Positions 44,831-55,352 of a DNA stretch of 64,000 nt are shown piece after piece. Position 1 is the stretch's first letter; each line of letters opens with the position of its first letter. The DNA lies in NCBI RefSeq assembly GCF_902167145.1, contig NC_050105.1, positions 142,709,988-142,773,987 of the forward strand. Direction: 5' to 3'. Source of the DNA: Zea mays (Eukaryota > Streptophyta > Magnoliopsida > Poales > Poaceae). The position numbers and the translations under genes were made by a program. A model generated the notes under the pieces. It saw nothing but the letters and a program-made list of their open reading frames with translations. It was not told the origin of the DNA and did no database searches.

Positions 44831-45271
44831 GCGGTTCAGATAATCAACATGCGAGACTTAGTGCTCGAAAATGAGGAAAAAACATGGCTCCGTGCCAAAA
44901 TTACATACATGTTCAGGCCCCGACAGCCGCAATGAACAAAAAACACTGGCATTCGAAGTGCCATTACAAACGGAACTCCGGTTCCCCCTCCGCGGGTACG
45001 AACGACCCCACTCCACGGGGAAGGCCCGCAGAGCAAAAGAAGACCGACGGGTGGCTCGCCGCCGCCCATCCTAACTACGGTGGCGGTGGGCCGGCGCTGC
45101 TGCGATCTTGCCCTCGCCCCCGCCGACGCTCGAGGGGCGAGGACAAGCACGCCGGCACGGTGGCCCGGGGCGCGGGTGGTGGCAGTGATCCCGTCGGCGA
45201 CAGGGACTTCTCGAACCGCCTCCGCCTCGGCGCCGATGGCAGGGGACACCAGCCCCCCGGCAGATCCCCAC

Positions 45272-45907
45272 TCAAATCCTCCCAGACGAGTGGGGCACCG
45301 GCCTCTGCGCGAGGGCGCCGTCCCAGTGCAAAAGCAGGACCACCCCAGAACACGAACGCCGCCCTAACAGCGCGCGGCATCGTGGGTGGTCCTCCCGTGC
45401 ACACGGCGCGGCGGTCGCCCACCGGCAGGAGGGGCCGCCGGAAGCCCGGCCGACGACTCCGACACGCTGGAGGTGACGACGCCCGCCGTCGATCAGCCCC
45501 GCGCTGTCTAAGTCCGCGCCGTCCGCAGGGCCAGCGAGCGCCTCCACCCCCAAACGCCGCGGAAAAGGGTGACCCGCGGACCCGCGCGGAAGGTAGAGCG
45601 CCGGCTCAGCGTGGCCCCCACCCCAGCGAGGGTGATGAACATCCTTGAAGCTGAGGGTGGGACCAAGATCGCAGCCCGGCTTGCTCTTCCCCACCCAGAA
45701 ACCGGTGGTCACCATCCTGGGTGATCGCCGGCGTAGGGGTGCGGCCGGGCCGGCTGATGAAAATCCTTGAAGCCGAACGATGGCTGAGAGGTACCAACTC
45801 CCATGGAGTTGCGTTCCTCCAACGAGGAGGCGGAAAGGCGGCGGATACCCCCCATCCGGGGGCTTGGAAGATGGAAAGACACGACGCATAAGGGAGGAAG
45901 AAGACAT
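45272..45907 (-). CDS. antisense ORF of copy C, 211 aa, product unknown
   Basis: ATG at 45907 (MSSSSLMRRVFPSSKPPDGG), stop at 45272, opposite to the element. A TTTAAAAGG TATA-like stretch lies in reverse at about 45935-45944, which would leave almost no leader. It sits in the same slot as the five-exon gene of copy B but shows no similarity to it. Composition is arginine/glycine-rich and no domain is recognised. The region is GC-rich, where chance ORFs are frequent, so this is tentative. The remaining 44830-46500 is without a supported gene. Confidence 0.3.
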   Translation of the reverse strand: MSSSSLMRRVFPSSKPPDGGYPPPFRLLVGGTQLHGSWYLSAIVRLQGFSSAGPAAPLRRRSPRMVTTGFWVGKSKPGCDLGPTLSFKDVHHPRWGGGHAEPALYLPRGSAGHPFPRRLGVEALAGPADGADLDSAGLIDGGRRHLQRVGVVGRASGGPSCRWATAAPCAREDHPRCRALLGRRSCSGVVLLLHWDGALAQRPVPHSSGRI

Positions 45908-46499
45908 GGTTGCCTTCCGAAAGGAGTCTCCCTCCTTTTAAAGGCAACTCTCCCTACGTGCGCCCCCAGACGCCGCGGGCTGAGTCTTCTCCAACACGCT
46001 CCAAGGCCCTCCCCTGCGACTCGGGGGCTGGGTCCCGCATGTCATGCAAACCAGCTCAGGGCAGAAGAAGCCAAACCGCCGCGTGTGGTGCGCACGACCG
46101 TCCAGCGGTTACAAGCGCCTCCCCACTTTTGCCCAGACCAACGGGCGGAAGGGGCAGGCAGCCATGCAGGCGGCATGCAACCGCGCCAGGTGGACGCGCT
46201 TCTCCGACTTCTGACACGCCAGTTTGGGAACCCAGGCCCACGCGTCAAGCAACCGACGCGCCAGTTGCTGCATGCAAGCAACCGCACCGCCACTTGTGCC
46301 ACCATCGCGCCTCTTCGGTTGCGGAGCCTATGCCGCGACTCGAGGCGACCCAACAGCGCCAGCCTGGCGTGTCGGTCAAAGCGGCCGAAAGTGGGCCGGC
46401 AGTAATGGCGGTGGCAGGCGGGCGGGCGCAGCGGTCACGTCGTCAGCCAGGCTCACGTCCCATCCTGGGACAGCAAGAGAGCCTCCTCTCACGGCGTGA

Positions 46500-47718
46500 A
46501 GACGGTGCACCCGTGACCCGTTCCTCGAACGGCTCGCGCACGCGTAACGGCCACCCCGCCAACCACACGCCCCGTCGCATTTACTCCGCGGCGGGACAGG
46601 CGGCGCCTCTGACGGGAGGAGCGCGCGACGCTTCACCTTCGCCGTAATAACCGCGTCAGAAAAGGTACGCCACGTCGTTCGATTTCGTATCCTTTTCCGT
46701 TTTCCTCTTTCTCTATCTCTTGCAACAGGGACCGGGAAAGGGGGATACCCCGAAAGGGATCCTTCTCCGCGAAGGAACCGGGCTCCGAGCCCCCCCTACT
46801 GATCAGGGGTTCGAAGGCTGGCCCTCCGAAGGGTTCAACAGTCGCCTCAGATCGCGTGGGCCCGACACCCACTACTGGTCAGGGGTTCGAAGGCCAGCCC
46901 CCCGAAGGGTTCCATGGCCGCCTCAGGCTACTCGGGCTCCGCGCCCATTACTGATCAGGGGTTCGAAGGCTGGCCCCCGAAGGGTTCACAGTCGCCTCAG
47001 ACACCGAGCGAGGGATGACCAGGGGTACGTTCGATACATAACCGAGGCTCGGGCTGCGCTCCCGAGGTACCCTAGGACATTTCCGAGACCAGCGGGAACG
47101 ATCTTGTAACGGAATCCCATCGGAGGGAGGCATCGAGCCCTCGGACCCCGTCGCTAGGGGACCGGGTCCGGCAAATCACCCGCAGGTACTTTTGGGCGTG
47201 CCTCTGGGCCCCTAGCCGACCCCCAACAAACGGGGCACGAACGTCCACTCGGATTACCCGCTTGCAGCTCACCGGAGACACCATGTTCGGTGCCCATCGA
47301 GGGTAACATGGCGCACTCCCCCCCTCCTCCTTGCGGAAAGGCAACGTAGGGGCGTATGTAAAAAGTCGAGTCTGTCCCTGATCGTCCTCTCGCCCTGTGC
47401 AGAGGCTCGGGGGCTGCTCTCGCAAAAACCGGCTCCGGCCAAACCGTTGACAGCGTCAACATACCAGCCCGAGAGCTTGGGCCCCGACCGTGCACCCGGG
47501 CTACGGCCAGTTCGCATGAGGGAACGACCAGACCAGCCGAAGCGTTACGCGAGGTATTAAGACCTCGAAGGAGTGTAACCACTCCTCCGAGGCCTCGGGG
47601 GCTACACCCGGCGGGTGCGCTCGCGCGCACCCACCGGAACAAAATGCAACCGAGAAAGGCTGGTCCCCTTGCAAAAAAGTGCGACGAAAGCCTCCAAGCG
47701 AGTGCTAACACTCCCTTC
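46500..47718 (-). promoter_or_regulatory. antisense upstream module of copy C
   Basis: Reverse counterpart of 17992-19200 in copy B, including the three ~75-bp repeats (about 46790-47000) and the stretch GTAATAACCGCGTCAGAAAA. Similarity to B stops near 46500, just before where B has its TATA-like box and gene. Confidence 0.6.
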
Positions 47719-47734
47719 GAGGCTCGGGGGCTAC
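47719..47734 (+). promoter_or_regulatory. polypurine tract of copy C
   Basis: GAGGCTCGGGGGCTAC immediately before the 3' LTR. Confidence 0.72.
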
Positions 47735-49421
47735 TGTCGGGGACCATAATTAGGGGTACCCTCAAGACGCCTAATTCTCAGCTGGTAACCCCCATCAGCA
47801 TAAAGCTGCAAAGGCCTGATGGGTACGATTAAGTCAGGGATCAGTCCACACGAGTGACTCGATCACGCTTCACCCGAGCCTAGCCTCGGTCAAGGGCAGC
47901 CGACCTCGAGAGACTTCCGTCTCGCCCGAGGCCCCCCTTTTTACGGCGGACACATCACCGGCTCGCCCGAGGCCTTGGCTTCGCTCAGAAGCAACCTTGA
48001 CTAAATCGCCACACCGACTGACCAAATTGCAGGGGCATTTAACGCAAAGGTGGCCTGACACCTTTATCCTGACACGCGCCCCCCCCCGGCAGAGCCGAAG
48101 TGACCGTCGTCACTCCACCGCTCCACTGGCCAGTCTGACAGAAGGACAGCGCCGCCTGCGCCACTCCGACTGCAGTGCCACTCAACAGAGTGAGTCTGAC
48201 AGGCAGTCAGGCCTTGCCAAAAGCGCCACGGCGAACTCCGCTCCGCCCGACCCCAGGGCTCGGACTTGGGCTAAGACCCGGAAGACGGCGAACTCCGCTC
48301 CGCCCGACCCCAGGGCTCGGACTCGGGCTAAGACCCGGAAGACGGCGAACTCCGCTCCGCCCGACCCCAGGGCTCGGACTCGGGCTAAGACCCGGAAGAC
48401 GGCGAACTCCGCTCCGCCCGACCCCAGGGCTCGGACTCGGGCTAAGACCCGGAAGACGGCGAACTCCGCTCCGCCCGACCCCAGGGCTCGAACTCGGGCT
48501 AAGACCCGGAAGACGGCGAACTCCGCTCCGCCCGACCCCAGGGCTCGGACTCGGGCTAAGACCCGGAAGACGACGAAACTCCGCCTCGCCCGACCCCAGG
48601 GCTCGGACTCCGCCCTGACCTCGGCCGAACGACTTCCGCCTCGCCCGACCCCATGGCTCGGGCTCGGCCTCGGCAACAGAGGACAGACTCAACCTCGGCT
48701 TCGGAGGACCCCCACGTCACCCTGCCTAGGGCACAGACCCGCCACGCCAACAGGAAGCGCCATCATCATCCTACCCCGAATCGACTCGGGTCACGAAGAA
48801 CAAAACCGGCGTCCCATCCGGCCAGCTCCGCCGGAGGGGCAATGATGGCGCTCCACCAGCTCTGTGACGACGGCGGCCCCCAGCTCTCTTACGGAAGCAG
48901 GACGACGTCAGCAGGGACTCGACCGCTCCGACAGCTGTCCCTCCGCCAGGCTCCGCCGCACCTCCGACAGCCACGACATCACGCCAGCAGGGTGCCAAGA
49001 TCTCTCCGGCTGCCACATTGGCATGTACCTAGGGCGCTAGCTCTCCCTCCGCTAGACACGTAGCACTCTGCTACACCCCCCATTGTACACCTGGATCCTC
49101 TCCTTACGACTATAAAAGGGAGGACCAGGGCCTTCTTAGAGAAGGTTGGCCGCGCGGGACCGAGGACGGGACAGGCGCTCTCTTGGGGCCGCTCGCTTCC
49201 CTCACCCGCGTGGACGCTTGTAACCCCCCTACTGCAAGCGCACCTGACCTGGGCGCGAGACGAACACGAAGGCCGCGAGACTTCCACCTCTCTCATGCTC
49301 GACTCCGGCCACCTCGCCTCTCCCCCCTTCGCGCTCGCCCACGCGCTCGACCCATCTGGGCTGGGGCACGCAGCACACTCACTCGTCGGCTTAGGGACCC
49401 CCCTGTCTCGAAATGCCGACA
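47735..49421 (+). repeat. 3' LTR of gypsy copy C
   Basis: 1687 bp. 57-bp array at about 48228-48610 with six units plus a variant, the same number as in the 5' LTR. A 6-bp insertion (GGGCTC) near 48660 is one of the differences from the 5' LTR. Confidence 0.92.
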
Positions 49422-49426
49422 GAACT

Positions 49427-50170
49427 GCAAGTCACTCGAAACTTGGAAAACCGTGCATGAAAAAATGATATTCATGATACTTAGCATAAGTTACGACCGA
49501 TTTTAGAAGCGTACCGGAAACTTCGAGCAACGTGCTCACTAAACATGGCCGTGAACTTGGCATCCACGTGTTTAAAAATTGTATAAAACACAAATAAAGT
49601 CAGAAAATCATGAAACTTGTCCCCGTGTCATGATATCACATGTATAGGCTGTGATAAAAATTTTAGAGTATTTGGAGAAAGTTGTGAGACACTATGTGTA
49701 GAAACCTAAGAGATCCACATTGAAACTCTATGATTTCATGTGTAGTCATCTTAGGTTTCTACACATAGTGTCTCACAACTTTCTCCAAATACTCTAAAAT
49801 TTTTATCACAGCCTATACATGTGATATCATGACACGAGGACAAGTTTCATGATTTTCTGACTTTATTTGTGTTTTATACAATTTTTAAACACGTGGATGC
49901 CAAGTTCACGGCCATGTTTAGTGAGCACGTTGCTCGAAGTTTCCGGTACGCTTCTAAAATCGGTCGTAACTTATGCTAAGTATCATGAATATCAATTTTT
50001 CATGCACGGTTTTCCAAGTTTCGAGTGACCTGCAGTTCAAATTTGAATTTTTCGAAGAAATTCAAATAAACGAACTAAATCTACTAACGATTGAATCTCT
50101 GTTATAATTGTCCACAAATGATACATGTAGGTCTACATAGTGTAGGAACATACCACAAAAAGTTTGGGAG
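49427..50170. repeat. near-perfect hairpin in the CACTA element
   Basis: Left inner arm 49427-49710 and right arm 49750-50033 differ at only three positions by eye over 284 bp; the loop is 39 bp (49711-49749). The right arm continues to about 50170 and there pairs with 35395-35545 on the other side of copy C. Before copy C landed, each arm was about 435 bp or longer. Confidence 0.9.
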
Positions 50171-50192
50171 ACAAAATCAAAAAAATAAAAAT

Positions 50193-50557
50193 ATACTTTG
50201 CCGAGTGTCTAGAGATGACACTCGGCAAAGAGGTCTTTACCGAGTGCTAGATGTGTGACACTCGGCAAAGAATCCTCTTTGCCGAGTGCCAGCCGCTGGC
50301 TCTCGGCAAAGACTGACGGCCGTCAGCTTTGGGACGGTCGTTGACGGCCCTTTGCCGAGAGCCCTCTGTGCCGAGTGTTTGACACTCGGCAAACTAATCT
50401 TTGCCGAGTGTCTTTCTGTGCCGAGTGTCCAGCACTCGGTAAAGAGCCTCGTTGCCGAGCATCTAGCTTTACCGAGTGCGGCACTCGGCAAATCCTTCTT
50501 TGCCGAGTGCCCGACAAAAGGCACTCGGCAAAGATTGCAACACTCGGCAAAGCCTTG
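50193..50557. repeat. right subterminal repeat array of the CACTA element
   Basis: Repeated ACTTTGCCGAGTG / CACTCGGCAAAG with some variant units (TTTACCGAGTG, TGTGCCGAGTG), up to the right TIR. Confidence 0.85.
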
Positions 50558-50573
50558 GATTCCGGTAGTGGTC

Positions 50574-51394
50574 GTAAAATCACACTTCGGAAAAGAAAAT
50601 CACTGTTTTTATTTTTTAAATCACTGTTAAATCACACTTCGAGCATATGTCACATATTTATTGGTCTCCCATAGCTCTCTGAAAATGGATGCATATGACA
50701 AATGTGACAGACATATCGTATATATATACCAAAGCAATTAAATGACAAAAATGACTATAGTACTCCAGCTGCAAGATTATATCTGAAAGACACTGTTCCC
50801 ATATCTCTAAACGTGGACCATGCTATATGCTGGATTGCTGGTTTGATTGAAATTATTAGATCAACTGAACAAACTGCTATTTCAGCTGCTACGTTTTGGA
50901 CGGCAGCAATGTATACGGAACCACATTATCACAAACCCATAGTATATTTTTAAGTAGGCGCTGCCCGTTGTTCAAACGTACACGACTGTGATGACGGAAT
51001 CGATCGCATGCTAATTTTTTTTGAAGCTGATGAATCGGCATTCGTGACTGCTGAGCTGATATTGTATAGTTGCAGGAAGAGATAATATCGAGAACCCGAA
51101 GCAAGCATGTCCTGTGCGCCGAAAACGCCTACAAACGCGAGGTCAGGATCTTCTGCGCGCTGAATCCAACTTTACAGCACAAGGATACAGGATTCTCGTC
51201 ACATGAGATCCTGGCTCATGCATGTCACTTGATTCAAAGAAACTTCCAGCAGAAAGCAACTCGCATTTGTTTAATCCCTCTTGCAGCGTCACATTCAAGA
51301 ACCACCTTCGTTTTGATGCATAAAATAGTTGTATACACCAAGCGCTATATGCGGAAATCTGAATTGATGACCTCCAAATGACCATTTTAGGGCA
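50574..51394. other. spacer between CACTA and LINE
   Basis: AT-rich. A short phrase AATCACACTTCG occurs at about 50578 and 50631. Small open frames (for example 51070-51381) have no recognisable content. This is the former right neighbour of 29739. Confidence 0.5.
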
Positions 51395-51789
51395 TGTACA
51401 ACCCTATTAATTGAGGGATCTCTTGAGGGATATCTATCCGATTAAGTGTAAAAGAATCAAGAGACAAGCTCTTCGCGAAGAGTTTGTCTTTTCACGATTT
51501 TCTATGTATGTTGTCTTTTAACCACAATAATGTTCTAATGGCTCGTTATATGATGCATTTTCTTAGCCGTCGCTTCTACTTGAAAACCAAGTAAGGGCTC
51601 TAATAGTGTGTCACATCACTATTCTAATGGTAGTTTCAGGATGGTTTCATGCACATCTAATAGTGTGTCACATCACTATTTTAGATGATATGGCACAATA
51701 TTTAAGATAGATGAGTTTTATGGGATGAAATCGGTTTCATCGAGATGAAACCATGTCAACCCATTTCCAAGGTCTTGAAAACCGTGTCG
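51395..51789. repeat. possible MITE or element remnant
   Basis: Begins GGGCATGTACAACCC, which resembles the ends of small hAT-type MITEs. It contains a 23-bp direct repeat TAATAGTGTGTCACATCACT... at 51601 and 51658 and a GATGAAATCGGTTTCATCGA inverted stretch near 51725. No matching right end before the LINE. Confidence 0.3.
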
Positions 51790-52355
51790 TACGATTTTAC
51801 TGAGGGGCTAGAGAGCATGGCGTCTTAGCGCTGGTCGCCCCCGGCGTCCACCGGTGCGCCGTGGCTTGGCGCCCCCCCTGCTCGTGGCCATGGGGGGCCC
51901 CTGGCGGGTTCGTCTGCTTCGTCCTTGGTCTTCTCCGACGGTCTCCGCTTTCAGGATTGGATTTTCAACAAGTTTAACCGTCCGATCAACCCCATCCCGG
52001 GTAAATTTGATCGTCACGAGTTCTTTTTAGTCGTCTCCTTCGGCAGATGCTCCATGCGTTTGTGCCTAGAATCTGTGGGTCTTCTACTTCAATCATTTGT
52101 TGGTGGCGAGGCTGCCTTATTCAGGGTTTCACAGCTTGCGGACCGGGTTTTCGTTTTTCGTTCTCTTGCAAGGTTGTTGGTTTTGCAGTTTATCATTTAC
52201 GCTCCTATTCCTGCTCCGTATTCAAGGCGTACCTACACCTTTGGAATTCTGGCGGCCCTAATTGGTTCATTGAGTGGCAGCGTTATTCAGCGGAAGAATC
52301 CAAATCCTGGAAACTGGTTTCTCATCGCCGTTCTTCCCCGGCTCTGTTTGCTATT

Positions 52356-54850
52356 ATGTCTCGTAAACCAGCTCTGTCAGGTGCAAATTTGGTCCCTTTG
52401 GGTCATCAGAAGAGATCTGTTCGTGATCCCGCAGGTTTGAAGCAGCGGCTTTCGGTTTTTGATCGGATTTCCTTCCCCCTTCGCTCTGTCAGTGATCATG
52501 AAGTTGTTGTTCGTCCGCATTTTCAAAATTATTCAAATCGCAGAATTGGTCGCATGGTTCGCTCAGGATTTCGGCCATCTTTGGAGGCCCCTCGCGTTTC
52601 CCCATGGGCCCCGCGGATGTTGGTTTGGAGGTCCAAGAAGATTTTGGAACAGTGCCCGGAGAATTTTGGACAGGATTCTATCCCCGGCATTAATGGCTCT
52701 TCTGTCCCTGCGGCGTCGGGTGACCAGCATTTCCGCGATCTTTCTCTCTGTGGAAATAATTCTCAAATATTTGGTATCTCAGGTCAGAAGTGCAATCGAC
52801 CGGTTGGCTCTTTTCCCGATAAGTTCGCGAATGCCTCCTGGGGGTTTCCTCCGCGCTTATGGTTTAGGCCTCCTCTGCTATCGCTTACAGGTGGGCCCCC
52901 TCACCTGCCCTCTTTTAACAACTTTGGTGAGTTCTCTCAGGCGGTTCTTTCGAGTGCCGACGCTTCGCCTTCCACGGAACTTGCACTGTTCGCAAAACCC
53001 CACTCCGCTCCGCTGCCCTGGAAGAATCCGTCACCGTCGTGCTCTCTTCTGAGTGTGGTGCCTCTGCCACCTTCGCATTCTAGCATTCTTGGTGCTGCTG
53101 AAGAAATGGCTTTTCGCAGAGTTGATCCTACGCCGTTCCTCCCCCATGGCTTCGTGGCGCAGCAAGTCGATCATCGTGAGATAATGGTACGTACTGTTAC
53201 TCGTCCTCAACCTTCGACGCATGAAGATTGGGGCATTGTGCTTGTTCACCCTTTACCGGAGCATGAGGTCAACTTCCACATCTTCGATGATATCATCCGT
53301 GAGTATTTGGTGGAAGTTCGGCGGGTTCAAGTCAGGAGCATCCAGCGCTCTCATCTAGGACAGGCTTTGGTGCGATTCAGGTTCGCGTTTGACAGAGACA
53401 ACTTAGTGGCATTGGGCCCCCAGCAAGCCCTGGGATTTTCTTTTACTGTCATTTGTCACAATGAGGGCTGGAACCAGCGTGCCCTAACATTTAATCACGA
53501 ATGTTGGCTGATTCTTCTTAGTTTTCCTATGGGTTTCTGGACTCATGAACACATTCAGAATGCGGTTGGTGCCTTTGGAAGGGTTCTCATGTGGGACCCT
53601 GATCCTAACAATGCTACTAGGTTGTTGGTCCGAGCAAGAGTGACTTCTTTGCAGGAAGTGCCACAGTTCATAGTCTTCTCGGTGGCCGAAGGTTTTCAGG
53701 GTGTCTCTTGGACTGTTCAATGTGACATTGTGCAACAGTTCATGCTTGACGCTCAACCTCAAGATGAGGACCTCGTGCCTCCCTACCCCCATGATAGTCA
53801 CCAGCTCCCTGTTGAGTTTTTTGGAATGGGGCAGCCGATGCCCAACTTCCATTTTCAGTTTGACCTCAATATTCCTCCTGAGGAAGGAATCAATGCTGAG
53901 GAAAATGTTGCGACTAATGTTGATGATGGCTGGGACCCTTGGCCTGTTGAGCAGGCTCATCCCCCTATGCCAGAGGTTTTACCAAATAATGTTAACGCTG
54001 CGATCAATGAAGAAGAACAGTTCAGCTTTCAGGTCTTGAGGATCTCCCTTCTGACGATTCGGTGGGCTATTTTAACGACATCATTATCCCTCAGGGAGTC
54101 CAGCTTCAGCAGGATGAAGCCCCGGCGCCGGCTGAAGCGGTTCTCGCTTTGCCTGCTTTCCCTCCTGAAAACATGAATTTGGAGGGAAACAATGTCGAGG
54201 GACAGGACGACATGCAAATTGAAGATAACATCAATGTGGGCCTTATGTTGCACTTGGATCAAACCATCCCTGATCCTGCTTTTGAAGATTTCATGGCCAG
54301 AAAGCGTTCCTCCTCTTGGGCTGATTTGTTCCCTGACAATGATGGCTCAGTTTCTGTTCCAAAGGTTTGGGCTGCTTTCTTCATGGGCCTTTTAATGAGG
54401 CCGGATTCGTTTGATTGGGTCAGAAAATTCCTATTGTCGGGAGCTATCTCGGCATTCGTCACACCCAGCATGGACACCATTTCAATCAGGATCCCCTCTA
54501 ACTGTCTCCCTCCACCCAGTCAGGACTCCCCTGCTAGGCCTCAACCCTCTCCCTAGTCAGAGGCAACTTCCAGAAAAAGGCAGCCTATCTCAGTCGACAC
54601 GACAGTCAGAAGGAGTGTCAGGCTTAGGGCAAAGGCCAAGGGCTTCAAAAATTGCACTAGGATTGGTAAGAAAAATTGCTCATGCTGCACCCAATATGCC
54701 CCTCCTACTATGCAACTTGACGTCATCAAGAAATTGGGTGCTGAGTTCTGTAAGATGACCCCTTCCAAGCTAAATCCGGAGGATTTGAACAGATCCAAGG
54801 CCACTGGTACTACCATTCAGAGGTCGGTTGCTCCCCCTCGACAGCAAGGA
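52356..54850 (+). pseudogene. LINE ORF1, frameshifted (DUF7597-like nucleic-acid-binding protein)
   Basis: The frame is open from 52047. Candidate starts are ATG 52356 (MSRKPALSGANL) and ATG 53106 (MAFRRVDPTPFLPHGFVAQQ). The latter starts the domain typical of grass LINE ORF1 (HEDWGIVLVHPLPEHEVNFH ... NEGWNQRALTFNHECWLILL). The frame changes near 54030, then again near 54500. The C-terminal piece carries a basic segment and a cysteine cluster (CTRIGKKNCSCC) and ends at a TGA at 54850. ORF1 of L1-type elements coats the RNA. Two frameshifts make this copy a pseudogene as read. Confidence 0.75.
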
Positions 54851-55352
54851 TGATGATTCCGAATCCTCTGATGAACAGGTGGGGGACCCTCACTTCAATG
54901 ATGACAATGATGATGAATCTAATACCTCGCCGGGGTTGTAAGGCTTTGGCCTCCCCCTTTTGGGACGAATGGTGTTTTCTGTACACTGGTTGGCGATTAT
55001 TTTGTTGGTAAACGGTTGGAGTTGGCGCGCTTGTGGCGCTCTTTGCATTTTCTGAAACTAACTCTGGTGGAATCGAGGTTTATAACCTGTTTGATACAAT
55101 TAACTCTGATGGAGTCGATGACTCTTTGTTGCTTGAAATGGTTAATTTTGATGTCTGGAGCTTCTGTTATTTTTTATGTGGGCTCTCTTTGCAAATTTCT
55201 TGTTGGGCTCATTTGAAGCCTTATTCCCCTCATGTCATGCTGATCATGTGGCCCTTTGAATTCTCCTGTTTATGGACTTATACTGGAGGAAGGATCTATT
55301 GGTGTATGCTATGCATACCGGAATTCCTTAATTTTAAGACTGATAGTTTACC
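54851..55352 (+). other. LINE inter-ORF region
   Basis: About 500 bp with no supported frame between ORF1 and ORF2, including an acidic-codon stretch (GATGACAATGATGATGAA) that may be old ORF1 tail. Confidence 0.5.

Larger units (their letters stand above)
35546..49421 (+). mobile_element. Ty3/gypsy copy C: gag and pol, RT damaged
   Basis: Complete 13876-bp Tat-lineage (Huck-like) element on the plus strand, TSD GAACT (35541-35545 and 49422-49426). Order: 5' LTR, PBS, gag-protease, in-frame UAG, RT-RNase H-aRNase H-integrase, a 4-kb post-pol region with antisense content, PPT, 3' LTR. The LTRs differ by a dozen or more substitutions, many C/T. Confidence 0.93.
29740..50570. mobile_element. 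CACTA (En/Spm-type) transposon containing gypsy copy C
   Basis: 13-bp terminal inverted repeats CACTACCGGAATC (29740-29752) and GATTCCGGTAGTG (50558-50570), 3-bp TSD GTC on both sides (29737-29739, 50571-50573). Removing copy C and one TSD leaves about 6.95 kb. It contains subterminal TTTGCCGAGTG/CACTCGGCAAA arrays at both ends and once internally, a TNP2-type transposase on the minus strand, and a long hairpin near the right end. Confidence 0.92.

Noticed and set aside
44884..45648. 254-aa plus-strand ORF in copy C
   Set aside because: It opposes a slightly better antisense ORF in very GC-rich sequence and has no domain or ATG context.
51070..51381. 103-aa ORF in the spacer right of the CACTA element
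   Set aside because: No domain, no splice or promoter context, and a composition like the surrounding noncoding DNA.
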